Below are positions 56,868 through 64,000 of a stretch of DNA of 64,000 bases, in pieces. Within the stretch, counting starts at the first letter, position 1. Each line of letters opens with the position of its first letter. The position numbers were made by a program, and so were the translations under genes. Origin of the DNA: Amycolatopsis roodepoortensis (GTDB lineage: Bacteria > Actinomycetota > Actinomycetes > Mycobacteriales > Pseudonocardiaceae); the NCBI RefSeq assembly GCF_014873915.1, contig NZ_JADBEJ010000005.1, positions 3,472,001-3,536,000 of the forward strand, written 5' to 3'. The notes under the pieces were generated by a model. It did not search any database. It was not told the DNA's origin and was given only the letters and a program-made list of their open reading frames with translations.

Positions 56868-57817
56868 CAGCGCTTACCCCCATTGTCACTGCCGGGTGCG
56901 GCCGTGCCGAACACCTTGATGAAGATGAACGCGATGATCGCCACCGTGATGAAGATCAGCACCGCCATCGTCGACCCGATCCCGAGGTTGAGCCCCTTGA
57001 CCAGGTTGTTGTAGGTCTGCATCGACACCGACGACGTGTCCTGCGCGCCGTTGGTGAGCACGAAGATGTTGTCGAAGATGCGGAACGCGTCCAGCGTGCG
57101 GAACAACAGCGCCACCAGGATGGCCGGCTTCATCACCGGCAGCATCACCTTCGTGAACCGCTGCCACGCCGTCGCGCCGTCCATCGCCGCGGCCTTCAGC
57201 AGGTCGTCCGGCACCAGCGCCAGGCCCGCCATCAGCAGCAGTGCCATGAACGGCGTCGTCTTCCACACCTCGGCCAGCACGATGATCGCCAGGGACGGCC
57301 AGTACTCGGTCAACGGCGCGCTGTCCGGGAAGAACAGGTTGGCCAGATAACCCGTGTCCGGCGTCCAGGCGTAGTACCAGGAGAACGCCGCGACCACAGT
57401 CACGATGCCGTACGGGATCAGGGCGACCGTCCGCACGAGGCCCCGTCCGACCAGCGTCCGGTGCATGATCAGCGCCAGTCCCATGCCGAGGACGAACTCG
57501 ATCACCACCGAAACGATGGTCAGCCCCATCGTCGTCCCGAACGCCGTCCACCAGTAACCGTTCGACAACACCGCGATGTAGTTGTCGAGGCCGACGAACT
57601 CCTGCTGCGCCGGGAACCTGAGGTCGTAGCGCTGCAGGGAGAGCCAGATCGAGTAGATGATCGGGTACCCGGTGACCGCGATCATCACGATCGCGGCCGG
57701 GGCGCACAGCCACAGCCCGAGTCTGCGCTCTGCCTTCTTTCCCTCACTGAGAACGGGTTTCGTCTTCTTGCCCGGTTCGGCCGCGGTCGCCGAGCCTGCG
57801 GTTTCCTGCACGGTCAC
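56867..57817 (-). CDS. sugA: Trehalose ABC transporter permease SugA (MalF-like)
   Basis: 316 residues. Cytoplasmic N-terminus of about 30 residues, then six membrane helices; EAA loop LLKAAAMDGATAWQRFTKVMLPVMKPA. GTG 57817 overlaps the lpqY stop by 4 nt. Pairs with SugB. Confidence 0.88.
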   Translation of the reverse strand: MTVQETAGSATAAEPGKKTKPVLSEGKKAERRLGLWLCAPAAIVMIAVTGYPIIYSIWLSLQRYDLRFPAQQEFVGLDNYIAVLSNGYWWTAFGTTMGLTIVSVVIEFVLGMGLALIMHRTLVGRGLVRTVALIPYGIVTVVAAFSWYYAWTPDTGYLANLFFPDSAPLTEYWPSLAIIVLAEVWKTTPFMALLLMAGLALVPDDLLKAAAMDGATAWQRFTKVMLPVMKPAILVALLFRTLDAFRIFDNIFVLTNGAQDTSSVSMQTYNNLVKGLNLGIGSTMAVLIFITVAIIAFIFIKVFGTAAPGSDNGGKR

Positions 57818-59136
57818 GGGATCACTCCCTTCGACTCGAGCGCGTCGGCGAGCTGTTCTTTCAGCTTCTCCGCCGTCTTCCTAGGATCGATCGCCGAAGG
57901 CGGCGAAAGCACCTTCGACAACACGGTCGAGGCGTTCTGGTACGCCGGGGTGAGCGGACGCACCGCCGCGTCCTTGAGCGCGTCCAGGATCGTTTCCCGC
58001 ATCGGGTACTTCGTGTCCATGCTCGGGTTGTCGTCGCCGACGGCGGCCGTCGGATCGAGCGGGACGGTGTCGGTGTAGAGCGCTTCGAGCGTCGGCGGGA
58101 CACCGTCCTTGAGCGCGGAGAACTTCTGGTTCTTCTCGTTGCGCAGGCACAGCGCGACCTCATAGGCCTCCGCCTTGTGCTTCGAGGTCGAGCTGACCGC
58201 GAGATCGTAGCCACCGATCGTGGTCTTGGCGGGCTTGCCCGCATCGAACTGTGGATAGGTGGTCCACTTGAAGTGCTTCAGCTCGTCGGGCTTCTCCTTG
58301 GCATAGGAGGCGTAGACGAACGGCCAGTTCAGCTCGAAGGCGGCGTTGCCGCGCTGGAACGCCTGGCGGACATCGTCCTCCTTCATGTTGGTCAGCGACG
58401 GGTCGGTGATCCCGGCCGTGGTGACCTTTTTGAGCATCTCCAGCGCCTTGACCGCGCCCTCGTCCATCACGACCGACTTGCCGTCGTCGGACAGGATCTT
58501 GCCGCCCGCCGACTCGACGAGCGTGTTGTAGATGACGACAAGGCCCTCGTACTGCGCGCCGGTGAACACGACGTTCGCCGGCTTGCCCTGTGCCTTGAGC
58601 GCCTGTGCCTGCTGGATCATCTCGTCCCAGGTCTTCGGCGGCGTCGGCGTAAGCCGGTCGTCGTACCAGAGCAGCTGGACGTTGGTGTTCTTGGTCGCGG
58701 CGTAGAGCTTTCCGTTCCACGTGGCGGTTTCGAGCGGTCCCGGCAGGACACCGGCCGTGGCCTCGGCCTTCGCCGCCCCCGTCCATTCGTCGATCCAGCC
58801 CGCCTCGGCGAACTCGGAAACCCAGGTGACGTCCAACCCCAGTACGTCCAGTGAATCGTCCCCGGCGGCCAGACGGCGCACCATCTGCTCACGCTGACCG
58901 TCGGCTCCCCGCGGCAGCTTGTTGTAGACGACCTCGTAGCGCCCGCCCGAGGCCTTGGTGCAATCGTCCACAACGGACTGGAAATTGTCTTCGGGCGCGT
59001 AGTAGACGTTGATCTTCAGTCCGGCGTCCGAACCGCAACCCGCCAGCAAGCCGGCCGAAAGCGCCGCCGCGCCGAGTAGCGAGCCGGTGCGGCCCGGTGA
59101 GCGGCCCCTCCGGCTCGCGCTCATCCTCTTCCCCAT
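57814..59136 (-). CDS. lpqY: Trehalose-binding lipoprotein LpqY
   Basis: 440 residues. Basic N-terminus, hydrophobic signal and lipobox LLAGC (Cys about 34), then an extracellular sugar-binding type 1 fold (GDDSLDVLGLDVTWVSEFAEAGW, RQAFQRGNAAFELNWPFVY, GGYDLAVSS). Captures substrate outside the membrane for SugABC. ATG 59136 has GGAGG 4 nt upstream; ATG 59124 is an alternative. First gene of the operon; I found no convincing operator in the 245 bp upstream. Confidence 0.88.
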   Translation of the reverse strand: MGKRMSASRRGRSPGRTGSLLGAAALSAGLLAGCGSDAGLKINVYYAPEDNFQSVVDDCTKASGGRYEVVYNKLPRGADGQREQMVRRLAAGDDSLDVLGLDVTWVSEFAEAGWIDEWTGAAKAEATAGVLPGPLETATWNGKLYAATKNTNVQLLWYDDRLTPTPPKTWDEMIQQAQALKAQGKPANVVFTGAQYEGLVVIYNTLVESAGGKILSDDGKSVVMDEGAVKALEMLKKVTTAGITDPSLTNMKEDDVRQAFQRGNAAFELNWPFVYASYAKEKPDELKHFKWTTYPQFDAGKPAKTTIGGYDLAVSSTSKHKAEAYEVALCLRNEKNQKFSALKDGVPPTLEALYTDTVPLDPTAAVGDDNPSMDTKYPMRETILDALKDAAVRPLTPAYQNASTVLSKVLSPPSAIDPRKTAEKLKEQLADALESKGVIP

Positions 59137-59381
59137 GAGGCCTCCTCACCCGCGCACGCCTGGGGAACGGCGGCACTAGGACGCGTTGAAGAAGCCCGCG
59201 CGCCAGCACCCCGACGTGCTAGTGCTCGGGCGGACACGCTGGAGTACATGACCGCCCGACTGGTGTTGTGCAACCTATTCCGGGCGATCACCGCCCGCAA
59301 GCAGTATCGGTAACGATTCAGCGGACCGCACGGCGAACAGGTGAACGAGTACCGCCGAATGTCAGTGGTCCGGCCCCCGCG
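59137..59381. other. Intergenic region between lpqY and the YflT-like gene
   Basis: Promoter region of lpqY. I see CCGGGCGATCACCGCCCG-like partial symmetry around 59278-59300 and GGTAACGATT near 59310, but no confident operator, ORF or RNA. Confidence 0.4.
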
Positions 59382-59897
59382 TCACCCGGTGGGACGGCCG
59401 CCCAACGCCAGCTGGGCGAGGAGCTCGCGCCCCTGTTCGGCCGAACGCGGCTGGCAGAGGACGTCGTACCGCCCGGCGACCAGCTGGCTCGCGGAGGAGA
59501 AGTCGCGGCGGGACATGCTGTAGCTGATCGCCGCGAAGACCGTCCACGCCAGGATGCCGAGCACGAGCCCGCCGATCATGGGCTGCCAGGCGAAACCCTG
59601 GTTGTTGAACATGCCCAGCAGCAACCCGATGATCAGGCCGAACCACGCGCCGGACACCGCGCCGGTGCCCAGCACCCGGCCCCAGCTCAGCCGTCCGACG
59701 ACGCGCTCGACGAGCATCAGGTCGACGCCGACGATGGTCACGTCGGAGACGCCGAACTCCTTCTCCGCGAGGAAACCGACGGCTTGCTGGGCTTCGCCGT
59801 ACGTCGCGTAGGAACCGATCGGCCAGCCGGTAGGCGGTGTCGGCAGCCTGGGCAGCCCGCCCGCGGCCCGGCCGCTTCCGCCAAAGGGAGCACTCAC
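59382..59897 (-). CDS. YflT-like general stress protein (membrane)
   Basis: 171 residues. An N-terminal Gly/Pro-rich stretch precedes a YflT/general-stress domain (PIGSYATYGEAQQAVGFLAEKE, VSDVTIVGVDL). Two membrane helices follow, about 80-100 and 106-128 (GTGAVSGAWFGLIIGLLLG, GLVLGILAWTVFAAISY). GTG 59897. Orthologue position next to lpqY as in Rv1234. Function unknown. Confidence 0.82.
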   Translation of the reverse strand: MSAPFGGSGRAAGGLPRLPTPPTGWPIGSYATYGEAQQAVGFLAEKEFGVSDVTIVGVDLMLVERVVGRLSWGRVLGTGAVSGAWFGLIIGLLLGMFNNQGFAWQPMIGGLVLGILAWTVFAAISYSMSRRDFSSASQLVAGRYDVLCQPRSAEQGRELLAQLALGGRPTG

Positions 59898-59957
59898 GTA
59901 ATCACCTCTCGCCCGTCCTGGTCCATCTTCTCAAGGACGGGCGAAAGGCGCGAACGT

Positions 59958-61154
59958 TCAGGAGCGGGACTTGTACTCGCGGAGCAGGCCGCGGCTGATG
60001 ATGGTCTTCTGGATCTCGCTGGTGCCTTCGCCGATGAGCAGGAACGGCGCCTCGCGCATGAGGCGCTCGATCTCGTATTCCTTGGAGTAGCCGTAGCCAC
60101 CGTGGATGCGGAAGGAGTCCTGGGTGACTTCGGCGCAGTACTCGCTGGCGATCAGCTTCGCCATGCCGGCTTCGACGTCGTTGCGCTCGCCGGAGTCCTT
60201 GAGGCGGGCTGCGTTGACCATCATCAGGTGCGCGGCCTCGACCTTGGTGGCCATCTCAGCGAGTTTGAACGCGACCGCCTGGTGCTCGGCGATGGCCTTG
60301 CCGAAGGTCTTGCGCTGCTGGGCGTACTCGACGGCGAGCTCGAACGCGCGGATCGCGATGCCGCAGGCGCGGGCGGCGACGTTGACGCGGCCGACCTCGA
60401 CACCGTCCATCATGTACGCGAAGCCCTTGCCCGGCGCTTCGCCGAGGACCTTGTCCGCACCGATCTTGAAGCCGTCGAACACGGCTTCGGTGGTGTCGAC
60501 GCCCTTGTAGCCCATTTTGTCGATCTTGCCGGGGATGGTGAGGCCGGGCGCGACCTCGCCGAAGCCCTCGGGCTTTTCGACCAGGAACGTGGTGAGGTTC
60601 TGGTGGGCCTTCTCGGCGCCTTCGTCGGTCTTGACCAGCAGCGCGATCAGATTGGAGCTGCCGCCGTTGGTCAGCCACATCTTCGACCCGTCGATGACGT
60701 ACCCGTCGTCGGTCTTGCGGGCGCGGGTCTTGATCGCGGCGACGTCGGAGCCGAGGTCGGGCTCGGACATCGAGAACGAGCCGCGGACCTCACCGGTCGC
60801 CATCCGCGGCAGGAAGTGCTGCTTCTGCTCCGGCGTCCCGTGTTGCTTGATCATGTGCGCGACGATGAAGTGCGTGTTGATGACACCGGAGACGCTCATC
60901 CAGCCGCGCGCGATCTCCTCGACCACGAGCGCGTAGGTCAGCAGCGATTCGCCGAGGCCGCCGTACTCCTCCGGGATGGTGAGCCCGAACAGGCCCATCT
61001 CCTTCATCCCCTCGACGATGTCGGCGGGATAGGTGTCGGAATGCTCCAGCTCCTGCGCGCACGGGATGACCTCCTTGTCCACGAACTGGCGGACCGTGGC
61101 CAGGATTTCGGACTGCACGTCGGTCAAGCCGGCGGTCTGGGCGAGGCGAGCCAT
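59958..61154 (-). CDS. Acyl-CoA dehydrogenase
   Basis: 398 residues. Full-length ACAD fold: EYGGLGESLL near 65, FAD/substrate region GSFSMSEPDLGSDVAAI near 130, MWLTNGG, and the C-terminal signature IHGGYGYSKEYEIERLMREA with ISRGLL at the end. Oxidises acyl-CoA thioesters; chain-length preference cannot be deduced. ATG 61154 with AGGAG 6 nt upstream. Not linked to other beta-oxidation genes here. Confidence 0.92.
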   Translation of the reverse strand: MARLAQTAGLTDVQSEILATVRQFVDKEVIPCAQELEHSDTYPADIVEGMKEMGLFGLTIPEEYGGLGESLLTYALVVEEIARGWMSVSGVINTHFIVAHMIKQHGTPEQKQHFLPRMATGEVRGSFSMSEPDLGSDVAAIKTRARKTDDGYVIDGSKMWLTNGGSSNLIALLVKTDEGAEKAHQNLTTFLVEKPEGFGEVAPGLTIPGKIDKMGYKGVDTTEAVFDGFKIGADKVLGEAPGKGFAYMMDGVEVGRVNVAARACGIAIRAFELAVEYAQQRKTFGKAIAEHQAVAFKLAEMATKVEAAHLMMVNAARLKDSGERNDVEAGMAKLIASEYCAEVTQDSFRIHGGYGYSKEYEIERLMREAPFLLIGEGTSEIQKTIISRGLLREYKSRS

Positions 61155-61312
61155 CGCTGCTCCTAAATTCGCGCGCACCGGGCTCCCGGCGCTGGGTTAC
61201 CGGTGAGTATGACGCCTGACGTGGGACCTCGCTATGAGCGCAGTCACGCGTACGCCATCCGTGAGCATGCCACCACAGTGACAAGCCGATCACAGTCCGA
61301 GGGGGACGAAAC

Positions 61313-61630
61313 GTGGCTCAGCAGCCCTTTGGTGGATTCCCACCCCAACAGCAGTACGCCTTCCCGAACCAGGCCCCGGCGCGGAGCAAGGATTCCGGTC
61401 TCGCGACGGCGGCCCTGATCTTTTCACTCTTCGGGCTGATCGGGCTGGTGTCCGTGATCCCCGGGATCGTCATGGGCCACGTCGCGTTCGCGAAGGCCCG
61501 GCGCGGCGAGGTGGGCGGCAAGGGCATGGCGCTCGCCGCTTTCGTCGTCGGCTATCTGATGATCGTCCTGTACGCCATCGCGATCCCCGTCGCGCTGAAC
61601 ATCGCCGCGAAACACGGGGCTTTCCGGTAG
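61313..61630 (+). CDS. DUF4190 membrane protein 1
   Basis: 105 residues. Short Gln/Pro-rich N-terminus (PFGGFPPQQQY), then DUF4190: two helices around a conserved loop (GLATAALIFSLFGLIGLVSV, GHVAFAKARRGEVGGKGMAL, AFVVGYLMIVLYAIAI). GTG 61313 with GGGGGACG upstream. First of three tandem paralogues on one strand. Function unknown. Confidence 0.88.
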   Translation: MAQQPFGGFPPQQQYAFPNQAPARSKDSGLATAALIFSLFGLIGLVSVIPGIVMGHVAFAKARRGEVGGKGMALAAFVVGYLMIVLYAIAIPVALNIAAKHGAFR

Positions 61631-61661
61631 CGATACGGTCCTCGTCTACGAGGGGACCACC

Positions 61662-62036
61662 ATGACGAATCCGCACGACCCGTACGGGCATCAGCCGTCC
61701 GGGCAGTTCGAGCAGCCCTACGGACTTCAGCCGTACCAGCCGCCGCCTCAGCAGTACTACGTCCAGCAGCCCTACGTGCGGCCGCCGGACCAGGGCATGG
61801 CGGTGGCGTCGCTGGTGTGCTCGCTGATCGGGCTGATCATGTGTTTCCCGGCGATCCTGGGGATCATCTTCGGGCACATCGCGTTGTCGAAGGCCAAACG
61901 CGGCGAAGCCGGCGGCCAGGGCATGGCGCAGGCGGGGATGATCATCGGATACGTCGTCACCGCGCTTTGGCTGATCCCGGTCATCCTGTGGTTCGTTTTC
62001 GTGGTGCTCGCGATCGGAGCCGCGGGCGTCTCGTGA
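61662..62036 (+). CDS. DUF4190 membrane protein 2
   Basis: 124 residues. N-terminus of about 45 residues rich in Gln, Pro and Tyr (QPYGLQPYQPPPQQYY), then the same two-helix core (GMAVASLVCSLIGLIMCF, GHIALSKAKRGEAGGQGMAQ). Starts 31 nt after paralogue 1. Confidence 0.9.
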   Translation: MTNPHDPYGHQPSGQFEQPYGLQPYQPPPQQYYVQQPYVRPPDQGMAVASLVCSLIGLIMCFPAILGIIFGHIALSKAKRGEAGGQGMAQAGMIIGYVVTALWLIPVILWFVFVVLAIGAAGVS

Positions 62037-62085
62037 CCCGTTCGGACGATACGGTGGTGTCCCGCACGAACCAGGGGGCAACCGG

Positions 62086-62730
62086 ATGAGCAGTTCCGAC
62101 TCGCAGGACACACCGTCGACGTCGTCCTACACCGACTCGAACACCTTCTCGGACCCGACTGTGGTGTCTTCGGCGCCCGAAACCGTGTCGGGCCCGCAGC
62201 CCTTTCAGCCACCGGAACCCTTCACCCCGCCTCCGCCGTTCGAGCCGCCCGCTCCGTTCGAGCCGCCTTCGGCTTCCGCGCCGGATCCTGCTCCCGAGCC
62301 GGCTTCCGTTCCGGTTCCCGTCGAGACGTACGGGCAGGCCATCGACCCGCTGACCGCCGAGCCCGTGCCGCCGCCCTACGCGGCGCCGGAGCCGCCGGTC
62401 CCGTCGGTGTACACGCCCGTGCCGTTGCCCGCGGCGTATCCGCCGCCGCAGCCGTACAACCCGTACGCGACGGTCGCTCCCCCGCGGTCGCAGGACAACG
62501 GGATGGCGATCGCCGGACTGGTGTGCTCGCTCGTCGGGATCTGCTCCTGTGTGACGGTGATCGTCGGGCTGATCCTGGGGCACATCGGGCTGGCGCGGGC
62601 GAACCGCGGCGAGGCGGGCGGGCGCGGCATGGCGCTCGCGGCGGTGATCATCGCCTACGTCGTGATCGCGCTGTACGTCGGTTTCATCGGCACGATGATC
62701 ATTCTCGGGGTGAACGGCGAGCTCGAGTAG
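62086..62730 (+). CDS. DUF4190 membrane protein 3 (long proline-rich N-terminus)
   Basis: 214 residues. Residues 1-130 are disordered, Ser/Thr then Pro-rich with FEPP/FTPP repeats; residues 135-214 are the DUF4190 core (GMAIAGLVCSLVGICSCV, GHIGLARANRGEAGGRGMAL). The N-terminal tail lengthens from gene 1 to gene 3. ATG 62086, 49 nt after paralogue 2. Confidence 0.9.
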   Translation: MSSSDSQDTPSTSSYTDSNTFSDPTVVSSAPETVSGPQPFQPPEPFTPPPPFEPPAPFEPPSASAPDPAPEPASVPVPVETYGQAIDPLTAEPVPPPYAAPEPPVPSVYTPVPLPAAYPPPQPYNPYATVAPPRSQDNGMAIAGLVCSLVGICSCVTVIVGLILGHIGLARANRGEAGGRGMALAAVIIAYVVIALYVGFIGTMIILGVNGELE

Positions 62731-62748
62731 CGGCGTCGTCCGGGCGGC

Positions 62749-63837
62749 CTAGAGGTCGGCCGTCGTCACCGCGTTCTCCAAGGAGTGCAGGGAGACATAT
62801 CGCTGCCGCTGCACGAAAGCCGAGCCTCGTCCGGTACCGAGATGAGGCAGTGCCTGCCGCAGCTGCCGGTGGTCGGGATGTCCTGGGCCGGTCAGCAGGA
62901 AGACCTGATAGCGGCCATCCGTCCAGGTATCGTCCGACGTCTCGATGACCTTCGCGATCTTACGGTCGAAGCGATCCTCCGAAGCACCGAGCCGCGCTGC
63001 CTCTTCCGGAGACCACTCGACGTTGTCCCGGCGGTGAAGCACGGCGGGTACATCGAGCTTGACCTCACGGTCCGCGTAGAACGCCACACGCTCGATCGGC
63101 CGGAACGCCCGCCCGGATTGGCACACGTAAGCGGAGCAGGTCTCGTACAACGGCCAAGCGTGCTTCGCCGAAACGACGACGGTGTCGTCGATCGTGACCG
63201 GTCGCTGGGCGTAGACGGTCATCAGTCCGCTGCACCGCTTCAGCCAGCGCGCGGCATCCTTGTCGATGTACGCGGCCAGGTCGAAGATCTGGCGAAGCTC
63301 GAAGGGTATGTCGACGTTGATCGTCGAGTCGTGGTGCGCGAGCCGGTTCCGGAACTTGCGGACCCGCTCGACCGCGACGGCGACCTCCTTTCGCTTTCCC
63401 GACGAGTACGGGAAGGCGCGATGAAGACAATCGCGCCAGAGCTCCTCGTACTTGGGGCCGAGCAGACCTGACCAGAACCCGAAACTCAATCCGGCGATGA
63501 TCTGGTGCCGGGTTTCCTTTCGCTGGGGACGCAGCCGCTCCCGCACGGTGGCCACGGCCTCCGCCACATTCTCCCCGCCGGGAGTCGGCAGCAAGAACCA
63601 CGGAATGCCGCACTGGTCCTCTCGGAAATGCTCGCGAAGACACCGATCCAGAGCGTTACGAAGGAGCACCTCGAGATGGCCGACGACCTCGAAAGCGGCG
63701 GAGGAAGTTCGCGCGCTCCATTCGTACAACCGCAGGGCCGCGACCTTGTCCCCCGACGCTGCCTCGAGGTAGGGAGCCATCCGGGGTTCGGACAGCAGAT
63801 TCCAGACCATGGGCTCTTCGGTCTCGACGGACAGCAC
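62749..63837 (-). CDS. Abi-like / HEPN-type protein
   Basis: 362 residues. The first 200 residues resemble Abi_2/Abi-like proteins (AALRLYEWSARTSSAAFEVVGHLEVLLRNALD, then VRKFRNRLAHHDST). RNRLAH fits the Rx4-6H motif of HEPN ribonucleases. The C-terminal 130 residues are unrecognised. Homologues include abortive-infection proteins against phage, but solitary copies like this have no proven role. GTG 63837 has TAGCAT 6 nt upstream, so a leaderless transcript is possible. Converges on DUF4190 gene 3 with 18 bp between. Confidence 0.72.
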   Translation of the reverse strand: MLSVETEEPMVWNLLSEPRMAPYLEAASGDKVAALRLYEWSARTSSAAFEVVGHLEVLLRNALDRCLREHFREDQCGIPWFLLPTPGGENVAEAVATVRERLRPQRKETRHQIIAGLSFGFWSGLLGPKYEELWRDCLHRAFPYSSGKRKEVAVAVERVRKFRNRLAHHDSTINVDIPFELRQIFDLAAYIDKDAARWLKRCSGLMTVYAQRPVTIDDTVVVSAKHAWPLYETCSAYVCQSGRAFRPIERVAFYADREVKLDVPAVLHRRDNVEWSPEEAARLGASEDRFDRKIAKVIETSDDTWTDGRYQVFLLTGPGHPDHRQLRQALPHLGTGRGSAFVQRQRYVSLHSLENAVTTADL

Positions 63838-63864
63838 CCGAAGATGCTACCGTCAGTGACGAAC

Positions 63865-63899
63865 GCCCCAGTGTCGCCTCTGATGCAAGCGCCTGGGGC
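63865..63899 (-). terminator. Stem-loop at the end of the right-edge gene
   Basis: GCCCCAG (63865-63871) and CTGGGGC (63893-63899) with a 21-nt loop, located 13 bp past the stop codon of the minus-strand gene that enters from the right edge. Confidence 0.5.
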
Positions 63900-63911
63900 T
63901 TCTTCATGCGC

Positions 63912-64000
63912 TCAGCTGCCCTCCCTGGGCGCCGGCGCCACCTGACCGTTGCCCTCTGAGACCTCCGGCTCCTCCGAAGACGTCTCCCGCTTCGGCGTGT
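63912..64000 (-). CDS. C-terminal end of a gene entering from the right edge
   Basis: The minus-strand frame is open from the window edge to TGA at 63912, 28-29 codons. The encoded tail is acidic and Pro/Ser/Gly-rich (TSSEEPEVSEGNGQVAPAP). Too short to identify; supported by the open frame, composition and the following stem-loop. Confidence 0.4.
   Translation of the reverse strand, partial: TPKRETSSEEPEVSEGNGQVAPAPREGS

Noticed and set aside
63865..63899. tRNA gene at the right edge
   Set aside because: Stem of 7 bp with a 21-nt loop; no D or T arms or CCA context.

Overview
High-GC actinobacterial DNA with many GTG starts, 1-8 nt gene overlaps and several promoters that look leaderless. 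Family content (AdnA-like helicase, MoeZ, DUF3107, DUF3152, TIGR02569, DUF3558, NnaR, LpqY-SugABC) points to Mycobacteriales/Pseudonocardiales. A filamentous Pseudonocardiaceae such as Amycolatopsis is my best guess; that genus call is inference.

Layout. 1-4.2 kb: adnA-like helicase-nuclease (cut at the left edge), an alkyltransferase-like protein, and an iron-box-controlled siderophore-interacting protein. 4.2-4.6 kb: an intergenic array of hairpin repeats. 4.6-9.3 kb: orphan histidine kinase, HemD-like protein, WYL regulator, DUF3224 and a winged-helix protein. 9.3-18.2 kb: one operon on the minus strand, nasC - flavoprotein - narK - nirB - nirD - nnaR, covering nitrate uptake, reduction to nitrite, reduction to ammonium, and a HemD-like regulator. 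18.3-21.8 kb: PadR-controlled ABC exporter. 21.8-39.6 kb: a backbone that follows M. tuberculosis Rv3205c-Rv3212 in order (TIGR02569, moeZ, DUF3152, TetR, DUF3107, ferritin-like, rhlE, PQQ-like), interrupted by lineage-specific genes (amidohydrolase, AhpD-like, AurF-type diiron oxygenase with its TetR, DUF418). 39.6-46.8 kb: RecB-like nuclease, MarC, PHP phosphatase, bacterial PH protein, Nudix, DUF2332, MaoC. 46.8-59.9 kb: corA, and further on lpqY-sugABC and a YflT-like protein, recalling Rv1234-Rv1239c; between them lie a metallophosphoesterase, ParB-like protein, MFS exporter with TetR, DUF3558 lipoprotein, PspC and a secreted Nep1-like protein. 60-64 kb: acyl-CoA dehydrogenase, three tandem DUF4190 proteins and an Abi/HEPN-like protein.

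The most unusual content is non-coding. (i) corA is preceded by a proline-rich 27-codon leader ORF whose codons overlap one arm of a hairpin, followed by a second terminator-like hairpin. (ii) Intergenic regions carry several families of short palindromic elements: an 11-copy 23-bp element, hairpins with variable 20-26 bp stems but always a 7-nt loop, and 53-55 bp nearly perfect palindromes. They cluster at gene 3' ends. (iii) A 350-bp interval at 52.2-52.6 kb is built from 21-bp tandem units facing inverted 21-bp units that contain TCACGTGA. (iv) rhlE has a long structured leader and possibly a CTG start.

No rRNA, tRNA, transposase or CRISPR array was recognised.
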